Assembly (NCBI GenBank): GCA_002946415.1
Contig: NJPS01000043.1
Location: 310,001-374,000, forward strand
Length of the DNA: 64,000 bases
From: Rutstroemia sp. NJR-2017a BVV2
Taxonomy: Eukaryota > Ascomycota > Leotiomycetes > Helotiales > Rutstroemiaceae
Reading direction: 5' to 3'
Part shown: positions 35,280 to 47,351 of the stretch, in pieces
How positions within the stretch are numbered: the stretch's first letter is position 1
Layout: each line of letters begins with the position of its first letter
Translations under genes and position numbers: made by a program
The notes under the pieces: generated by a model
What the model saw: only the letters and a program-made list of their open reading frames with translations
What the model was told of the DNA's origin: nothing
The model's database searches: none

Positions 35280-36533
35280 ATGTCCAAACCCCACGTCCTC
35301 ATCTCAGGCGCCTCCGTTGCCGGCCCCGCCCTAGCCTACTGGCTCGTCCGCGCTGGCTGCCGCATCACCGTCGTCGAGCGCGCCCCCGCTCTGCGCACTA
35401 CCGGCCAGGGAATCGATATTCGGGATTCCGCGCGCGATGTCGTGAAGAAGATGGGCATCTTCGAGCGCATTCGTGAGCGCAGCTCCAAAGAGGAAGGCAC
35501 GGAGGTCGTCGTGGCGGATAACCGTCCGATTGCGCGGTTTCCTGTGGACTTGGAATCTGGGAACAGCGCGACGTCGGATGTGGAGATTCTGAGGGGTGAG
35601 TTGGCGAAGATATTGTATGAGGTGACGAGCGATGATGTGAAGTATGTGTTTGGGGATATGGTGGAGAGTTTGGAGGAGCTGCCGGATGGTATTAGAGTAG
35701 GGTTTGCGAATGGGACGCCTGCGGAGACGTTCGATTTGGTGGTTGCGGCGGATGGGATTGGTTCGAAGATTAGGAGGATGGTGTTCGGGAGGGATGCGGC
35801 AAACGTTAAGTCCTTGAATGCTTACGTTTCGTATTTTTCGGTGCCGCTTGGAGACACTGATACGATGTGGTCGCGTGCGTATTGGGTTCCGGGAGGTCGC
35901 TGCACGTACTTGCGACCCGACAATATTGGACGGACGAGAGCATTCTTGACGGTTACCGCATACGATGGATCGGATCCGCGACTTGCGCGGTTCGAAGAGG
36001 TTGCCAAAGAAGGGGTTCCGGCGCAGAAAGAACTAGTGCGTGAAATGTTCTCAGACATTGGGTGGGAGGTACCGAGGGTATTGGACGCCTTACGCGAGTC
36101 TGATGATTTCTACATGCAGCAGGTGGTGCAGCTGCGGATGAAGAGTTGGTCGAAGGGACGGGTGTCTTTGGTTGGCGATTCCGGGTATGCTCCGTCGCCA
36201 TTCACGGGGATGGGAACTTCGTTGGCGTTTATTGGGGCGTATGTTCTCGCTGGAGAGATATCGAAACAGTTGGATAATATTCCTGCTGCGTTGGAGGAGT
36301 ATGAGAAGGTGCTGAGGCCGTATGTTGAGGATGTTCAAAGTCTGCCATGGGGAATTCCGTGGATTGTGAATCCGCAGTCGGCATGGGGTGTCAAGGTATG
36401 GGAGACGTTTCTTCGGGGATTAGGGCTTCTTGAGAATACGGGTGTACTAGGTTTGCTTTCGAAAGCTGCGAAGTATCTTCCTTCTAGGGGGAAGAAATTC
36501 AAGTTGCCGGAGTACGAGGCTTTCAAGAAATAG
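35280..36533 (+). CDS. Intronless FAD-dependent monooxygenase (group A, TetX/PHBH-like)
   Basis: Single-exon 417-aa flavoprotein monooxygenase. The N-terminal dinucleotide-binding motif is HVLISGASVAGPALAYWL, followed by VVERAPALRTTGQGIDIR. The DG motif reads LVVAADGIGSKIRR and the GD motif SLVGDSGYAPSPFTGMGTS. These three motifs define class A flavin hydroxylases, which use NAD(P)H and O2 to hydroxylate aromatic or polycyclic substrates; the substrate cannot be told from sequence. The first 300 bases are clearly more G+C-rich at third positions than neighbouring genes. With the lack of introns, this leaves horizontal acquisition possible but unproven. The cupin gene lies downstream in convergent orientation. 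Confidence 0.9.
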   Translation: MSKPHVLISGASVAGPALAYWLVRAGCRITVVERAPALRTTGQGIDIRDSARDVVKKMGIFERIRERSSKEEGTEVVVADNRPIARFPVDLESGNSATSDVEILRGELAKILYEVTSDDVKYVFGDMVESLEELPDGIRVGFANGTPAETFDLVVAADGIGSKIRRMVFGRDAANVKSLNAYVSYFSVPLGDTDTMWSRAYWVPGGRCTYLRPDNIGRTRAFLTVTAYDGSDPRLARFEEVAKEGVPAQKELVREMFSDIGWEVPRVLDALRESDDFYMQQVVQLRMKSWSKGRVSLVGDSGYAPSPFTGMGTSLAFIGAYVLAGEISKQLDNIPAALEEYEKVLRPYVEDVQSLPWGIPWIVNPQSAWGVKVWETFLRGLGLLENTGVLGLLSKAAKYLPSRGKKFKLPEYEAFKK

Positions 36534-36722
36534 GTTGGATTTTCTTTTCGTTGGATGCATGAGCTCCTCTCCATTTTATATACCCTTTTACTCATTATAT
36601 TATGGATTTCTACTTTATACAGAACTCTTTACCATTAATGCACACCTGTACAATATTCCCCGGATGCCTATCACCAAAACGCCATTCGCTTCAAGATTCC
36701 CACTAGTTCATGACTCCCATCC

Positions 36723-37399
36723 TTATTCATCCAAAGAAGGTCCGTCATGCCCATATAATGGATCCTGGTCAAACCAACCCAAATCGCTAATATTTTTCAC
36801 TCGCTTCCCCTCTTCCTCAAATCCGTGACACATGTCCCAATGTCGACCATTAGGATAACTTCCTATCATCTGGAAGTCACCAGATAGAGTTTTGAGAAGC
36901 CGGTGACTTACGCCAGCTGGAATTATGATCACGTCGCCTTCTTCCACCGCCGTTTCAACGCGGCCGGGGTTTGTCTCGCCGCCGAAACCTTGGAATGGAT
37001 TTAGCAGCTTCTCCATACACAACTTCTTGGAGGAGTGGAAGTTTGGGCAAACAAGATGAGAGAAACGCAGATGAAGACAGAAGGAAAGGGAGAAAGAGAA
37101 TGGGCTGCATGAAGTGACTTACATAATGTCGCACTGCCGGAAAATACACAAAGCACTTCGTGAGTGGTGCTGTGGAAATGATTTCGGTCAAACATAGTGT
37201 ATCGCCAGGAAGGCGCCACAACACCGATGGTTTCCAGATGAGATTCGATGTCTGAAGGGGAGGTCGAGTTGGGAATGCAGGAATGATATATCGTGAGCGG
37301 GTGTCCTTGTATTGAGGTGTTGGGTATGAACTTGTGACGGGGAATTTGGTGACGTGATACTTTCAGAGTAGAAGGAGGGGTGAGAGGTATGCGAGGCAT
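36723..37399 (-). CDS. Cupin-fold protein (YjlB-like)
   Basis: Predicted 180-aa protein from exons 37123-37399 and 36723-36988 (134-nt intron). Both cupin motifs are complete: HFHSTTHEVLCVFSG matches HXH-X4-E-X6-G, and GDVIIIPAGVSH matches G-X5-PXG-X2-H. The central segment CFGGETNPGRVETAVEEGD is typical of small single-domain YjlB-type cupins. The His/Glu set should bind one metal. No reaction is established for this subgroup. The second exon ends with WFDQDPLYGHDGPSLDE. It converges with the FAD monooxygenase, with 189 bp between stops. Confidence 0.85.
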
Positions 37400-38796
37400 C
37401 TTGAGGTGGAATATCGGTGGGATTTCTGGAGGAGATTCTGGAGTTGTGATGTGAAGTGATGTAATGTAAGTGAGCTGATGTTGTCACTTTCACCAGCAAG
37501 CTCCGTGATATTTGGGTAATAGGGTGCGTTTAACAGGTTGCAAAAAAGAACTTTTAGACGGTGAGAGAAGGACGATGATATATATTATAGAGATACATGA
37601 GTGGGTATAAATAAGATTAAATACTGTAGAAATGAAAGCATTGTGATATGCTGGCTGGTAAGCAATTGTACAGTCGGGGCAGCCGACGTCACTTAAGCTT
37701 TGGTACGTATCGTTTGTGGATCGTATTGGTACCTGAATCTCGCTTCTCAATGGGCAAACATCTAGAGATGAGAAACTCAGACACCACCTCCATGATGATT
37801 CTTTCTGCGCCATGATGCGAGCAAAGCAAACGGGAGGATATTGCAAGTCTCCTTCACCAAAGTGTAAACTTTTGTGGCGAAACACACAGCAGTCCCTTGG
37901 GGTTCGAAGCGCGTCCGAGTCCAGAAGCAATAGGGTGGACGATACTCGTACAAGGAAAATAAAAAGGTTTAAAGGGGTGAGTCTCAAACGGATGAACTCT
38001 GAGCCCTACCAGAAGACTGCAGATTCAGAAGCGAGAAGTCCATCTCATCTGCCGGAAACAGGCACGGCAGAAGATCTAGACAGACTTGTCGGAAGAGATT
38101 CTGGAAGTCTCCTAGTTCGTCTCAGGTTGTTCTACTGTACTTCTACTTTCTACTTCTCAGTTCTTAAGTTGTGGAATATGGAATTGTGGATCCGGCTGCT
38201 CCGGTACCCCGAGTCTGTGGGAGTATGGTCCACCGTACACACTGCGCCACATGCCGGCGCTTGCAGTACATTGTTAGCGCCACTCTCATACGCAAGGCGC
38301 CTTCACTGTTTTCTAAGGCACAAACGCATAACTGTGGAGCTACACACACGGCAGCCTACTTCATCACTGATTCACGTCTTTTGGGCAGTGCCAAATAGGT
38401 TGACGGGCAATTTGCAGATTCACCTCACCTTTACCGTACCATTCCATTCCATTTTGTTATCCCGCGAAAGCGAAGACGACTTAAGATATCTAGATTTTGA
38501 TCGTCCCAATTCTAGGTTCTGCCGGCTGCTCTTTGAGGTTCTCTTGTCGTCAAAATCCCACACTCAGCTTTCTCGAGGACCATCCCATCCCGCATTCTAA
38601 CTCCGCCAACTGGGGATCCTACGACAATACTTGTATATCCGCCACCAACGTGGCCTGCTCTTTAATTAATCCGTCTTGGTTTCTACCACCATCGTCTTTC
38701 GTTGAAATCATCCAGTCTCTTGTCGCAAGTCTACGTAGTCTATATCAGCTCAAATAGCCTTCCCTCCCACTGCCGCTGTCCTGATTTGCCATCACG
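37400..38796. other. Intergenic upstream of cullin-1
   Basis: About 1.4 kb. ORFs such as 37812-38600 (+) and 37490-37987 (-) have no recognisable domain and uneven composition, so I do not call genes. The final 100 bases likely hold the cullin-1 leader. Confidence 0.45.
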
Positions 38797-41416
38797 ATGT
38801 CGGTAGCTACGAGAACCGTTTCTATGCCGCCCGTCCCCAACCGGGAAGATCTAGAAGCAACGTCAGTATCTCTTGTGCCAACCTGCATGGTTGCCCCTCA
38901 CCGAAAACGATTTTCAGTCTTGCTGACATGTTCTCAAATGCTGCAGATGGAAGTACCTGGAGGCTGGCGTATCGAAGATTATGATAAATCTGTCGGATGG
39001 AGTCGACATGCAAACTGTAAGTCCGATCTATTCCAATCTGCGGTGCGCAGATGCTAATCTGCTTGTGATCTATAGTACATGGGCGTCTACACGTACGTAG
39101 TTCAATCTCGGCTTTAGGCAACGTCTGCTAACTGTACAAAGAGCTGTCCACAATTTCTGCACGTCACAGAAGGCTGTCAGCCAGTCAGGGCCGGGGATAA
39201 TTGGCGGCGCGCATCGTGGAGGTACGGAGTCCATATGGTTGAGGTTCGAAACATAAACTGACTATGTATAGCACATCTTCTCGGCGAGGACTTGTATCAA
39301 AACCTTATCGCCTACCTCACCAAGTATCTTAAAGAGCTGGTCCTTGCTTCGAAGACGCATACCGATGAGGCTCTCCTCAGCTTCTACATTCGAGAATGGG
39401 ATCGATACACGACTGCAGCGAAGTACATAAATCATCTGTTCCGGTACCTCAACCGCCATTGGGTCAAACGAGAAATGGACGAGGGGAAGAAGAATATCTA
39501 TGATGTCTATACGTTACATCTTGTTCAATGGCGGCTGACACTATTTGCATCCGTGAATGAGAAAGTTATGGATGCTGTTCTTAAGATGGTGGAAAAGCAG
39601 AGAATGGGCGAAACCATCGAGCACAGTCAAATCAAGAGTATCGTCGACTCGTTTGTGTCACTGGGGTTGGACGAGGCGGATCCTACAAAGTCAACTCTTG
39701 ACGTATATCGATTCAACTTCGAAAAGCCATTCTTAGCTGCTACCGAGGCCTTCTACCGAGCTGAGTCGAAACAATTCGTGGCAGAGAACAGTATTGTTGA
39801 ATACATGAAAAAGGCCGAAGCGCGTCTGGACGAGGAAGAAGAGCGTGTGAGAATGTACTTACACCAAGACATTATTATTCCATTAAAGAAGGCCTGCAAC
39901 ACTGCCCTGATCGCAGACCACTCCGCGATTCTCCGAGACGAATTTCAGATCCTTCTTGACAACGACCGATATGATGATATGGCACGAATGTACAACTTAC
40001 TGGCTAGGATTCCTGATGGTCTGGAGCCTCTCCGAACAAGATTCGAGGCGCATGTCCGGAAAGCTGGTCTGGCCGCGGTAGCAAAGGTCGCCTCGGAGGG
40101 TGACAAGCTTGAGCCTAAGGTTTATGTTGATGCACTTCTCGAAATCCACACACAGTACCAAGGCCTTGTGAAACAAGCATTCAAGGATGAACCAGAATTT
40201 ACCAGATCTCTCGATAATGCATGCAAAGAGTTTGTGAACCGCAACCAGGTCTGCAAATCTGGGTCTAACAAGTCCCCTGAATTACTCGCCAAATATGCCG
40301 ACACTTTGCTTAAAAAGAGTGCTACTGGTGCTGAAGAGAGCGACATTGAAAATTCCCTTACCCAAATCATGACTGTGTTCAAATATATCGAGGACAAAGA
40401 CGTGTTCCAGAAGTTCTATTCACGTATGCTTGCTCGTCGATTGGTCCACACTAGCTCGTCATCAGACGACGCCGAAACGAGCATGATCAGCAAGTTGAAG
40501 GAAGCCTGTGGGTTCGAATATACTAATAAACTTCAAAGAATGTTCCAGGATATTCAAATCTCGAAGGATTTGAACGGAGGGTTTAAAGAATTTGAGGCGG
40601 GACTATTTGCTGGGAGTGACGAGAAGCCAGTGGATGCTAGCTATTCCATCCTGGGTACGGGTATGTGGCCTTTGAACCCACCCAACACCGACTTCACACC
40701 ACCGATGGAGCTCACCAAAGCGTACGAACGCTTCCAAAATTTCTATAACCAGAAACATAGTGGAAGGAAGCTCACGTGGCTTTGGCAATTGTGCAAGGGA
40801 GAAGTCAAGGCCAACTACTGCAAAAACACCAAAACTCCTTATACATTCCAGGTCTCTACCTACCAAATGGCGATCCTGTTACTTTTCAACGAGAGCGATA
40901 AGAACACCTACGACGATATTGTCAAGGCGACACTGTTGCAACCAGATACCCTTGATCCCATTCTCGGCATCTTCCTGAAGGCTAAGGTGCTTACCATGAC
41001 CCCTCCAGATGACAAACCAGGACCTGGCAAGACTTTACATTTGAATTATGATTTCAAGAGCAAAAAGATTCGCGTCAATTTGAACATTGGTATCAAGTCA
41101 GAGCAGAAGCAGGAGGTCGATGAGACTCACAAGACGATTGAGGAGGATCGCAAACTTCTGATGCAGGTAAGTCTAACACAATCTCATCCCTTAGCGTGTT
41201 ATAATTTTACTAACCGTGAATTCTCAGTCTGCTATTGTCCGTATCATGAAGGCTAGGAAGAAGATGAAGCACACTCAGCTCGTCAGTGAATGTATTAGTC
41301 AAATCCGCTCTCGCTTCATCCCCAAGGTCGCCGATATTAAGAAATGTATCGACATTTTACTGGAGAAGGAATATCTGGAACGACTGGATGATGACGAGCT
41401 AGGATATCTTGCATAA
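38797..41416 (+). CDS. CUL1: Cullin-1 (SCF ubiquitin ligase scaffold)
   Basis: Predicted 771-aa protein from exons 38797-38861, 38947-39016, 39076-39092, 39142-39221, 39272-41166 and 41228-41416. All five joins keep frame. Exon 3 is a 17-nt microexon completing [20 protein letters not shown]. The N-terminal cullin repeats bind the Skp1-F-box adaptor side. The cullin-homology domain includes [17 protein letters not shown] and [17 protein letters not shown]. The last exon carries the neddylation site [18 protein letters not shown] (Lys near residue 717) and the terminal winged helix ending DDDELGYLA. Cullin-1 links Skp1/F-box proteins to the RING protein Rbx1 for substrate ubiquitylation. The N-terminal exon cluster upstream of a single large exon is clear in sequence. 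Confidence 0.96.
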
Positions 41417-42940
41417 TGCATGACTTTATTACTCTGGGTATAAATTTCTAGCACTCCTAGAAATCCAGTGACACGACCTTTAATGACTGGCGGCCTTAGT
41501 CGAGAATCTCCAAAAGTTCTCTGCATCATGTAGGCGTGGGGTGGATTCATAGCTTCTCCATCCATGATGACTACATTTCCTACTTGTTTTCTTGGTCATA
41601 ATAGATGAACAGGACAGATATTTGGCGCATGCGAACTCCACCTTACTTCCTCATTTTCCCTCCCTTTCTGTTGTTAGTTTCGTTCTGGTGTGTAGCTATT
41701 CTTTCTCGTCCATTCTTCTTTGAGGAGAGGAATGGAGCGGGAGAGTCGACGATTAAAAATAGTTTTCTATGCCGGTATACCTCTTTGCTTCGGGCATTAG
41801 TCGTCTCTCCAGTCACTAGGAAGATGCAGATGGAGATGGAGATGGGTGAGGGGAGAGAACGATAGCAAGACTGTAAGATACATTATTGCACTAAGCGGGG
41901 TGGGACTCATTTGAATTAGGCGATGGAAAGGCGGACGGAGGGAGAGAGGGAGGGAAAATACCTGGAGCCCGGCAGACAAGCGGAAGGAATTGAAATAAAG
42001 AGGGTGACTCCATCAGCGGCAATAAAAGGACAAATATCATATACTATCTACCTATTTGCTAAAGTGAACTTGGGGTTGTCATTCGAGTGTGAACTTTCTG
42101 TAGAATGCGTGCTTTTCATTGAGGTGTGAAGTCTACTATTATAATATGTCTCCGATATTGCAATATGAGTTAAAGTTCAACGAAAGGCCAGCAGAGTCTT
42201 TGAGCGTGGCCAGTTACTTTCTTCTCAGTAGTTCGTGTGATAGTTTCCTACCTCGGGACATTTCTAGGGTCCCTCAGCGCAATACGGCTGAGCCCATCTC
42301 AGTGTCTCGCCCCGCTGATATGTTTCGGTATTAGCGGCCATCCTCGTCTTACCAGCAACAACCCCATCCACAAACTGCCGAACTGCACTCGGATCACGCC
42401 CATTTCCAAAGCACCCTCCGTTTAAGCCGAGGGATTGCATCTACGTAGAAACTAAGGGTTATTCCCTCCTTATCCTCCAAATCCATGAACGCGGCTGCGT
42501 TGGATAGTCTGGGCAGATCTTCGGTGCCGTGACTCGAGGCAGACGCGGTAGTGTGATACTTTTATGTGATTGTGTATAGTACACTGGCGGTGTTCGTTGG
42601 GTGGTGCTTTTTGCACAGTGTGTCTTGAGGGAAGAATGGTGTTTATGTGATGTTTTCTGCCCTGTGAGAATGAGTTTCGTGGTATCGAGATAACTTAGGT
42701 GAAGATTTATTTATTGTGATTTACTTGTCTGACGTGGGCTATCATCTTTTAATCGAGGATAGTGAGAATTAATGCTGGTCCTACCAAACGACAGGATTAT
42801 GGCACGGGGCAGAATATCTGTCATTTCTAGTCCCGCACCGCCATTTGATAACCTCCCAGAAACGGGATTAATTGTTAGAATGATACCCATCGAAAGTTCA
42901 TGATACAAACAATATTCCGCGAAATAATAACCCTCTTCAT
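41417..42940. other. Intergenic, cullin-1 to cytochrome P450
   Basis: About 1.5 kb and the boundary of the gene-sparse accessory half. Only one faint coding trace is visible: on the minus strand around 42300-42440 a frame reads MQSLGLNGGCFGNGRDPSAV and continues for some 30 residues before a stop. Upstream of it another frame is open, as if an intron or frameshift separates them. I cannot name it; it may be a gene relic. Confidence 0.35.
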
Positions 42941-44769
42941 TTATGCAGCACGATCCTCATCCACAACAGCAAGTATCATCTCCGAATCTCTCAAGCTGAA
43001 GGCCCATTTCCCGTCTTCGAATCCTTTTCTAGCCGAGGCTATGACCTCAATATCGGTATCTGGCTCCATTATCACAGTTGCTACATTTGTGTTGTCTGTC
43101 TTGGGTAATTTCCACTGTCCAGAGACCGGTTTCATGTCAAACCGCATCACAAACATCGACACGATGGCCAGGATCTCGTTTGTGGCGAAGTGGCGTCCAG
43201 GACACAAGGTTGAGCCACCACCAAATGCTCTAAATGCTGCCGGATTCGCACGTTTTTGATCTTTGCTCTTCTCTTTGCCGGTCCCCGTCAAAAATCTTCC
43301 TGCTTTGAATTCATGGACATCGTTTCCCCAGATGTCTGAATCCAAGTGGATAACACGACTCGGCATTTGAATCATGGAGTTTTTCTTGAGCAGCCATTTC
43401 CCGTCTAGAATTGTATCAGTCATGACCTCACGCACTGAGGTGCCCATTGAACGGTGGCGGAGAGTTTCTTGGAATGCGGATAACAGAAGTGAACAGCTCG
43501 TTTTCAGATTGGTGATATCAAGACTTCGGATTGTTTCACCATTAGAATCTTGCCTAACCTCAACAATGGTGCTGACCTCCTTTCGAATATCCTCGAGGAG
43601 TTTGGTATCAGCATAGACGAAGTACATCAACCAGAATGCAGCGGGTGCAGTGTTGACGAGGATGGCAATCACGCTACTTACCTCATAGCGTGCTATGTCC
43701 GCCACAGGAACACCATTGCGGGTGCCGACTTCGTACCGATTGTGCATCAGAACTGAGGCCCCTTCGAGCCCGCCAGTGTGGAAGTATTCCTCAAATGCTT
43801 GAGCTATTCTATCGCGGGCTCGGAGACCGGTGCGTGCAAGTATGGACGGGAATATGCCAAGCAGGATTGTCATTAGTTGGCTCTCATATTTCCTACACGA
43901 CGATAGAAATGACGGGTAAGATTTTATCCACTTATATTCGATCTAGTCAAACAAGGTTTAAAGGAGTACATACCAGAAATCATCCCGGATATCGGCACGC
44001 TTGAATGGGTTTTTCGGGCCATATACTGAATTTGTTGTTGCAAATGTGACCACGTCCCGCAACCAAGCTGACAGACCAATCTGGACAACCTTGTCACCCG
44101 AAGGGATCAGGGAGTCTAATGAACTTGCAACGTTCTGAATCATTGCTCTGTTCATCTGGTCTAGGCCAGCTCCCGGCAAGAGACCATCGCGCAGCGCCGC
44201 ATGAGTGTCCATAATTAGACCAAAATTGCCGTCCTCTCCATTCACGTTGTTCATGCAGATTTCATGAGCTTCAGGACTGACGCCACAAACTCGATTTGCG
44301 AACTTGGCTTCGATAGGATGGAATGCAAGAGTCCGCGGCTGCTTTTGCACAGATTGAATGAGTGAAAGACTGTTGATAATATATATCTTCATACCAGGAA
44401 GAGCCAGTGTGAGAATGGGCAAGTGAGTCTTATGGCTAGAGGTTATCAGTAGAACAATTTTATCCGGGTTGGAAATACAGGGAAGAGAGGGAACTCTTAC
44501 CTCAAGTCAACATAGTAGTTGAACTTTCTTCTTGTCATACCAATGATATGACCAAGGAATGGGATAGCCGTGGGCCCAGATGGGGGTTCGTGAACTCCAT
44601 CGTTAGCTTTCGCTGTGCGCGGAAACGTCAAGTAAACCCCAGCGCATATAGCTAGGACTGCTGCCACGAATTGCACTAATGTACCGGCTATATTGCCTAG
44701 ACGCGATATGAAGCTGCTGCAACCAGATTGAATTGATGATGTGCTCCTTCGGTGAGGGCGAACAATCAA
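42941..44769 (-). CDS. Cytochrome P450 (start unresolved)
   Basis: Three exons on the minus strand: 44769-44501, 44435-43974 and 43892-42941, totalling about 560 codons. An N-terminal anchor helix is visible (IAGTLVQFVAAVLAICAGVY), followed by a proline-rich hinge (EPPSGPTAIPFLGH). The core has ExxR in FQETLRHRS, the PERF-like region, and the haem loop FRAFGGGSTLCPGRHFA with the axial Cys. It should be an ER-bound monooxygenase. The I-helix region (VSSVIAILVNTAPAAFWLMY) carries N-T-A-P rather than the usual AGxDT, as in CYP7/CYP8-like fungal P450s. No ATG occurs in frame in exon 1; the frame opens with TTG at 44769 just after a stop. Either an upstream exon was missed or the start codon is lost. 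Treat the 5' end as provisional. Confidence 0.8.
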
Positions 44770-45832
44770 GAAGGAGGGCCGCTTGAGAAGTATTTAAGTT
44801 GGATTTTGGAAAATAAGCTATCAAGACCATTGCGGCTTTTTGGTGGCTTTTTGGGTGGCTTGTTGACCCAGTGCGTCGGATTTCTGATTTGGCCGTTGCA
44901 AGGTTCAATGTCGAATTAGAGATTCGCCGTCCAGCCATGCGGCTTGGGACCAATCAACTCGCTAAACCAATCTAATCGTATAAAAACACCAACACCACTC
45001 CACTTCTCCAACAGTTATACTATTATATTGGTACGAAGAGTTTGTACAGTAATCTCTGAACCTGGTACTTTCGTCCACCTGCCTAACCAAGGGTTACATC
45101 GTTCTTCTCAAGCGGAAGAAGATATCCGAGCTACATCTGCGGTGCGTTTACCTCCAGAAGCAGGCGAGGACTGATAAGAGCCCAACGTTGAGCAAATGGA
45201 TGGGAGACCCATACACCAGGTACTTACTACTGCAGAATATTGAGGTGCTACCACACACACATCGGCAAATAATTGCTATAGGTTGTTCAGTGTCTAAGTA
45301 TTACCCAGGCATCGTACTTCATCAAACCACCGGCATGGATATCATGCATGTAAATGCGCAATCATATTGGGTCTTTTGCATAAGTAAGGTAGCTATCACC
45401 AACAAGATGCCGGTACACACATGACGGGGTTTCATTCACATTGATAATGATAACCTTACCAGGCAGGTTTATTGGTTCGGAGGACTGCTCGGAACGGGGA
45501 ATGCAATGGAATTCTTTGTCTCCCTGCCGTTGGCCCGTTTCTATTGTCCTTTTGGCTCCCTTGATTTTAGCATTTCACCATGTAACTAAGCCAAGCCTTC
45601 AAGATTCTCCTCGAAATGCTTGAGATGATGAGATCTGTGCGCTTGTTCTCATCTCATTGATCTCAAGCTGAGCCAATGGCCTTAAGTATCGAGGCTAACG
45701 GTGCGATTCCGTGCGAAGCAAGATTTTTTGAAATTCGGCCCTAAATGAATGTATCCTTTGCAATGCCCTCAGTATTGTACCACCTACTGCTATCTCGCCT
45801 CATAACGATTGTACGCATCATCCGAATCTACC
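44770..45832. other. Region between divergent P450 and rhodopsin-domain genes
   Basis: About 1.06 kb. No gene is supported. The minus-strand frame from 44953 to 44603 has an ATG but runs out of frame with the P450 and shows no domain; it may be the P450 leader. Confidence 0.45.
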
Positions 45833-47351
45833 ATGGCATCACTCCATATCCATCCCCCATTGCTGTACACAGCTGGAATCATATGGCCTCCTATTTGTAT
45901 CGCGGTGGTCGCGGCTAGAATCGCAACGAGAAATGCTCAAAGAATGAAGCTTGGGCTCGATGACTGGCTGATGGTGCCTGCGCTGGTACTAGATGATTTA
46001 CTTTTCCCATTGGCTCCTTTTGGTTCATACAGTCATACTGACTCGTCTAAGCTCCTTGTACTCGGAATGGCGGCTACGATACTTGCTGGAACAGCACAAC
46101 ATGCGTTGGGACATTCAACGCCCAAGCCAATACCTGGAACGGAGTTGACAGCAACAAGTCCGCAGCAAACCGTGACGAGAAAGGTTATTTCTACCCCCTC
46201 CCCCTCTCGTCCATCACTTTACAACTGTGTTTATTGATGATGGAATACACTGGCAGGCTTACATGGCTATGGTTCTTCTCGAAACCGCGGCTCTAGCTTT
46301 CATCAAGTTAAGCTGTATATTCTTCTACCAGCGCGTCTTCAAAGCCGGTTCAAATCATATTGTCGGCATATTGATCTACATCATTATTGGTCTTATTATC
46401 ATATGGGGCTTTGGCTACTTCTTCAGTTTCCTGTTCGCTTGCCAAACAAATTTCGATTACTTCTGGACGAACCTGGAGAACCAATTGAAATGCACGGCGG
46501 ACTTGACCATGATCCAATTGTCACTGTCTATCTCGGACGTCATTATGGATGTCATTTTATTGGCGTTCCCGATTCCATTGGTAGGCGCTATGATTTTTAC
46601 AGAACGCATATCGCAGTATAGTATCAATACTAAAATCGTGACTGACATTTCATAGATTCTAAGGCTACAGATGACACCTACCAGTAAACTTGCAGTGCTG
46701 GGAATCTTTACCCTTGGTGCTCTGTACGTATACATTTTGCAATCCATTTTAGTATATGCGAGCCCAGATCGAGAGATATTGACAGTATTCTAGCGCTGTT
46801 GCAGCTTCCATAACACGTCTTGTGATTATCGTCGAGGAGTTAAATGGTATGTCTCATACTCCTATCAAGTGGCAGTCACCCCATCTGACAGACATAAAGT
46901 TGAATTTCAGGCCACCGCCGATGAAGATTGTAAGCACCTCTCTCAAGCCATCACAGAAGTATGAATTGCTAATGATATTTAACTAGTCGTATCCACAGCC
47001 GGTCTTTATTTCATGTTCATTGAGGCATGCTTTGGCCTAACAGCCGTGTGTCTGCCATCACTATCCGGCGCATTGAATCTCAAGGGAGTACAAACCGTGA
47101 TCGAAGGATTTCAATCTGCTTTCTCAAATATTTCACGAAGCAGCTTGAGATCGAATCGTTCCAGAAGCAATGCAACTAACGGGGATAAACATGAGAGACT
47201 CGATTCTACGCGTTCACATTCATTGCCAGCTTCGGAACGCCCTTCACAGGCCGATACTCCTGATATAGAGATGTACCCGCTACCTAAGGATCAGCATATC
47301 ACGGTAACGAGTAGGGTTGATTTGACGTCTACAAAGCCAGTACCGGCATGA
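45833..47351 (+). CDS. Rhodopsin-domain (Pth11-like) integral membrane protein
   Basis: Predicted 374-aa, seven-helix protein from exons 45833-45985, 46052-46183, 46257-46580, 46656-46723, 46794-46846, 46900-46929 and 46987-47351. Every junction is in frame. The family signature is visible: RIATRNAQRMKLGLDDWLMV, AFIKLSCIFFYQRVF, the SISDVIMDVILLAFPIPLIL segment, LGIFTLGALAVAASITRLVI and the final helix GLYFMFIEACFGLTAVCLP. The soluble C-terminal tail is Ser/Arg-rich. Such proteins are plasma-membrane receptors or receptor-like proteins of the fungal Pth11/SAT4 group; ligands are generally unknown. Intron 2 has a weak donor (GTTATT) and the 30-nt sixth exon is short, so the middle of the model is slightly less certain. 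Confidence 0.85.

Noticed and set aside
37812..38600. 262-codon plus-strand ORF
   Set aside because: No domain, odd composition and no promoter or splice context; treated as chance in intergenic DNA.
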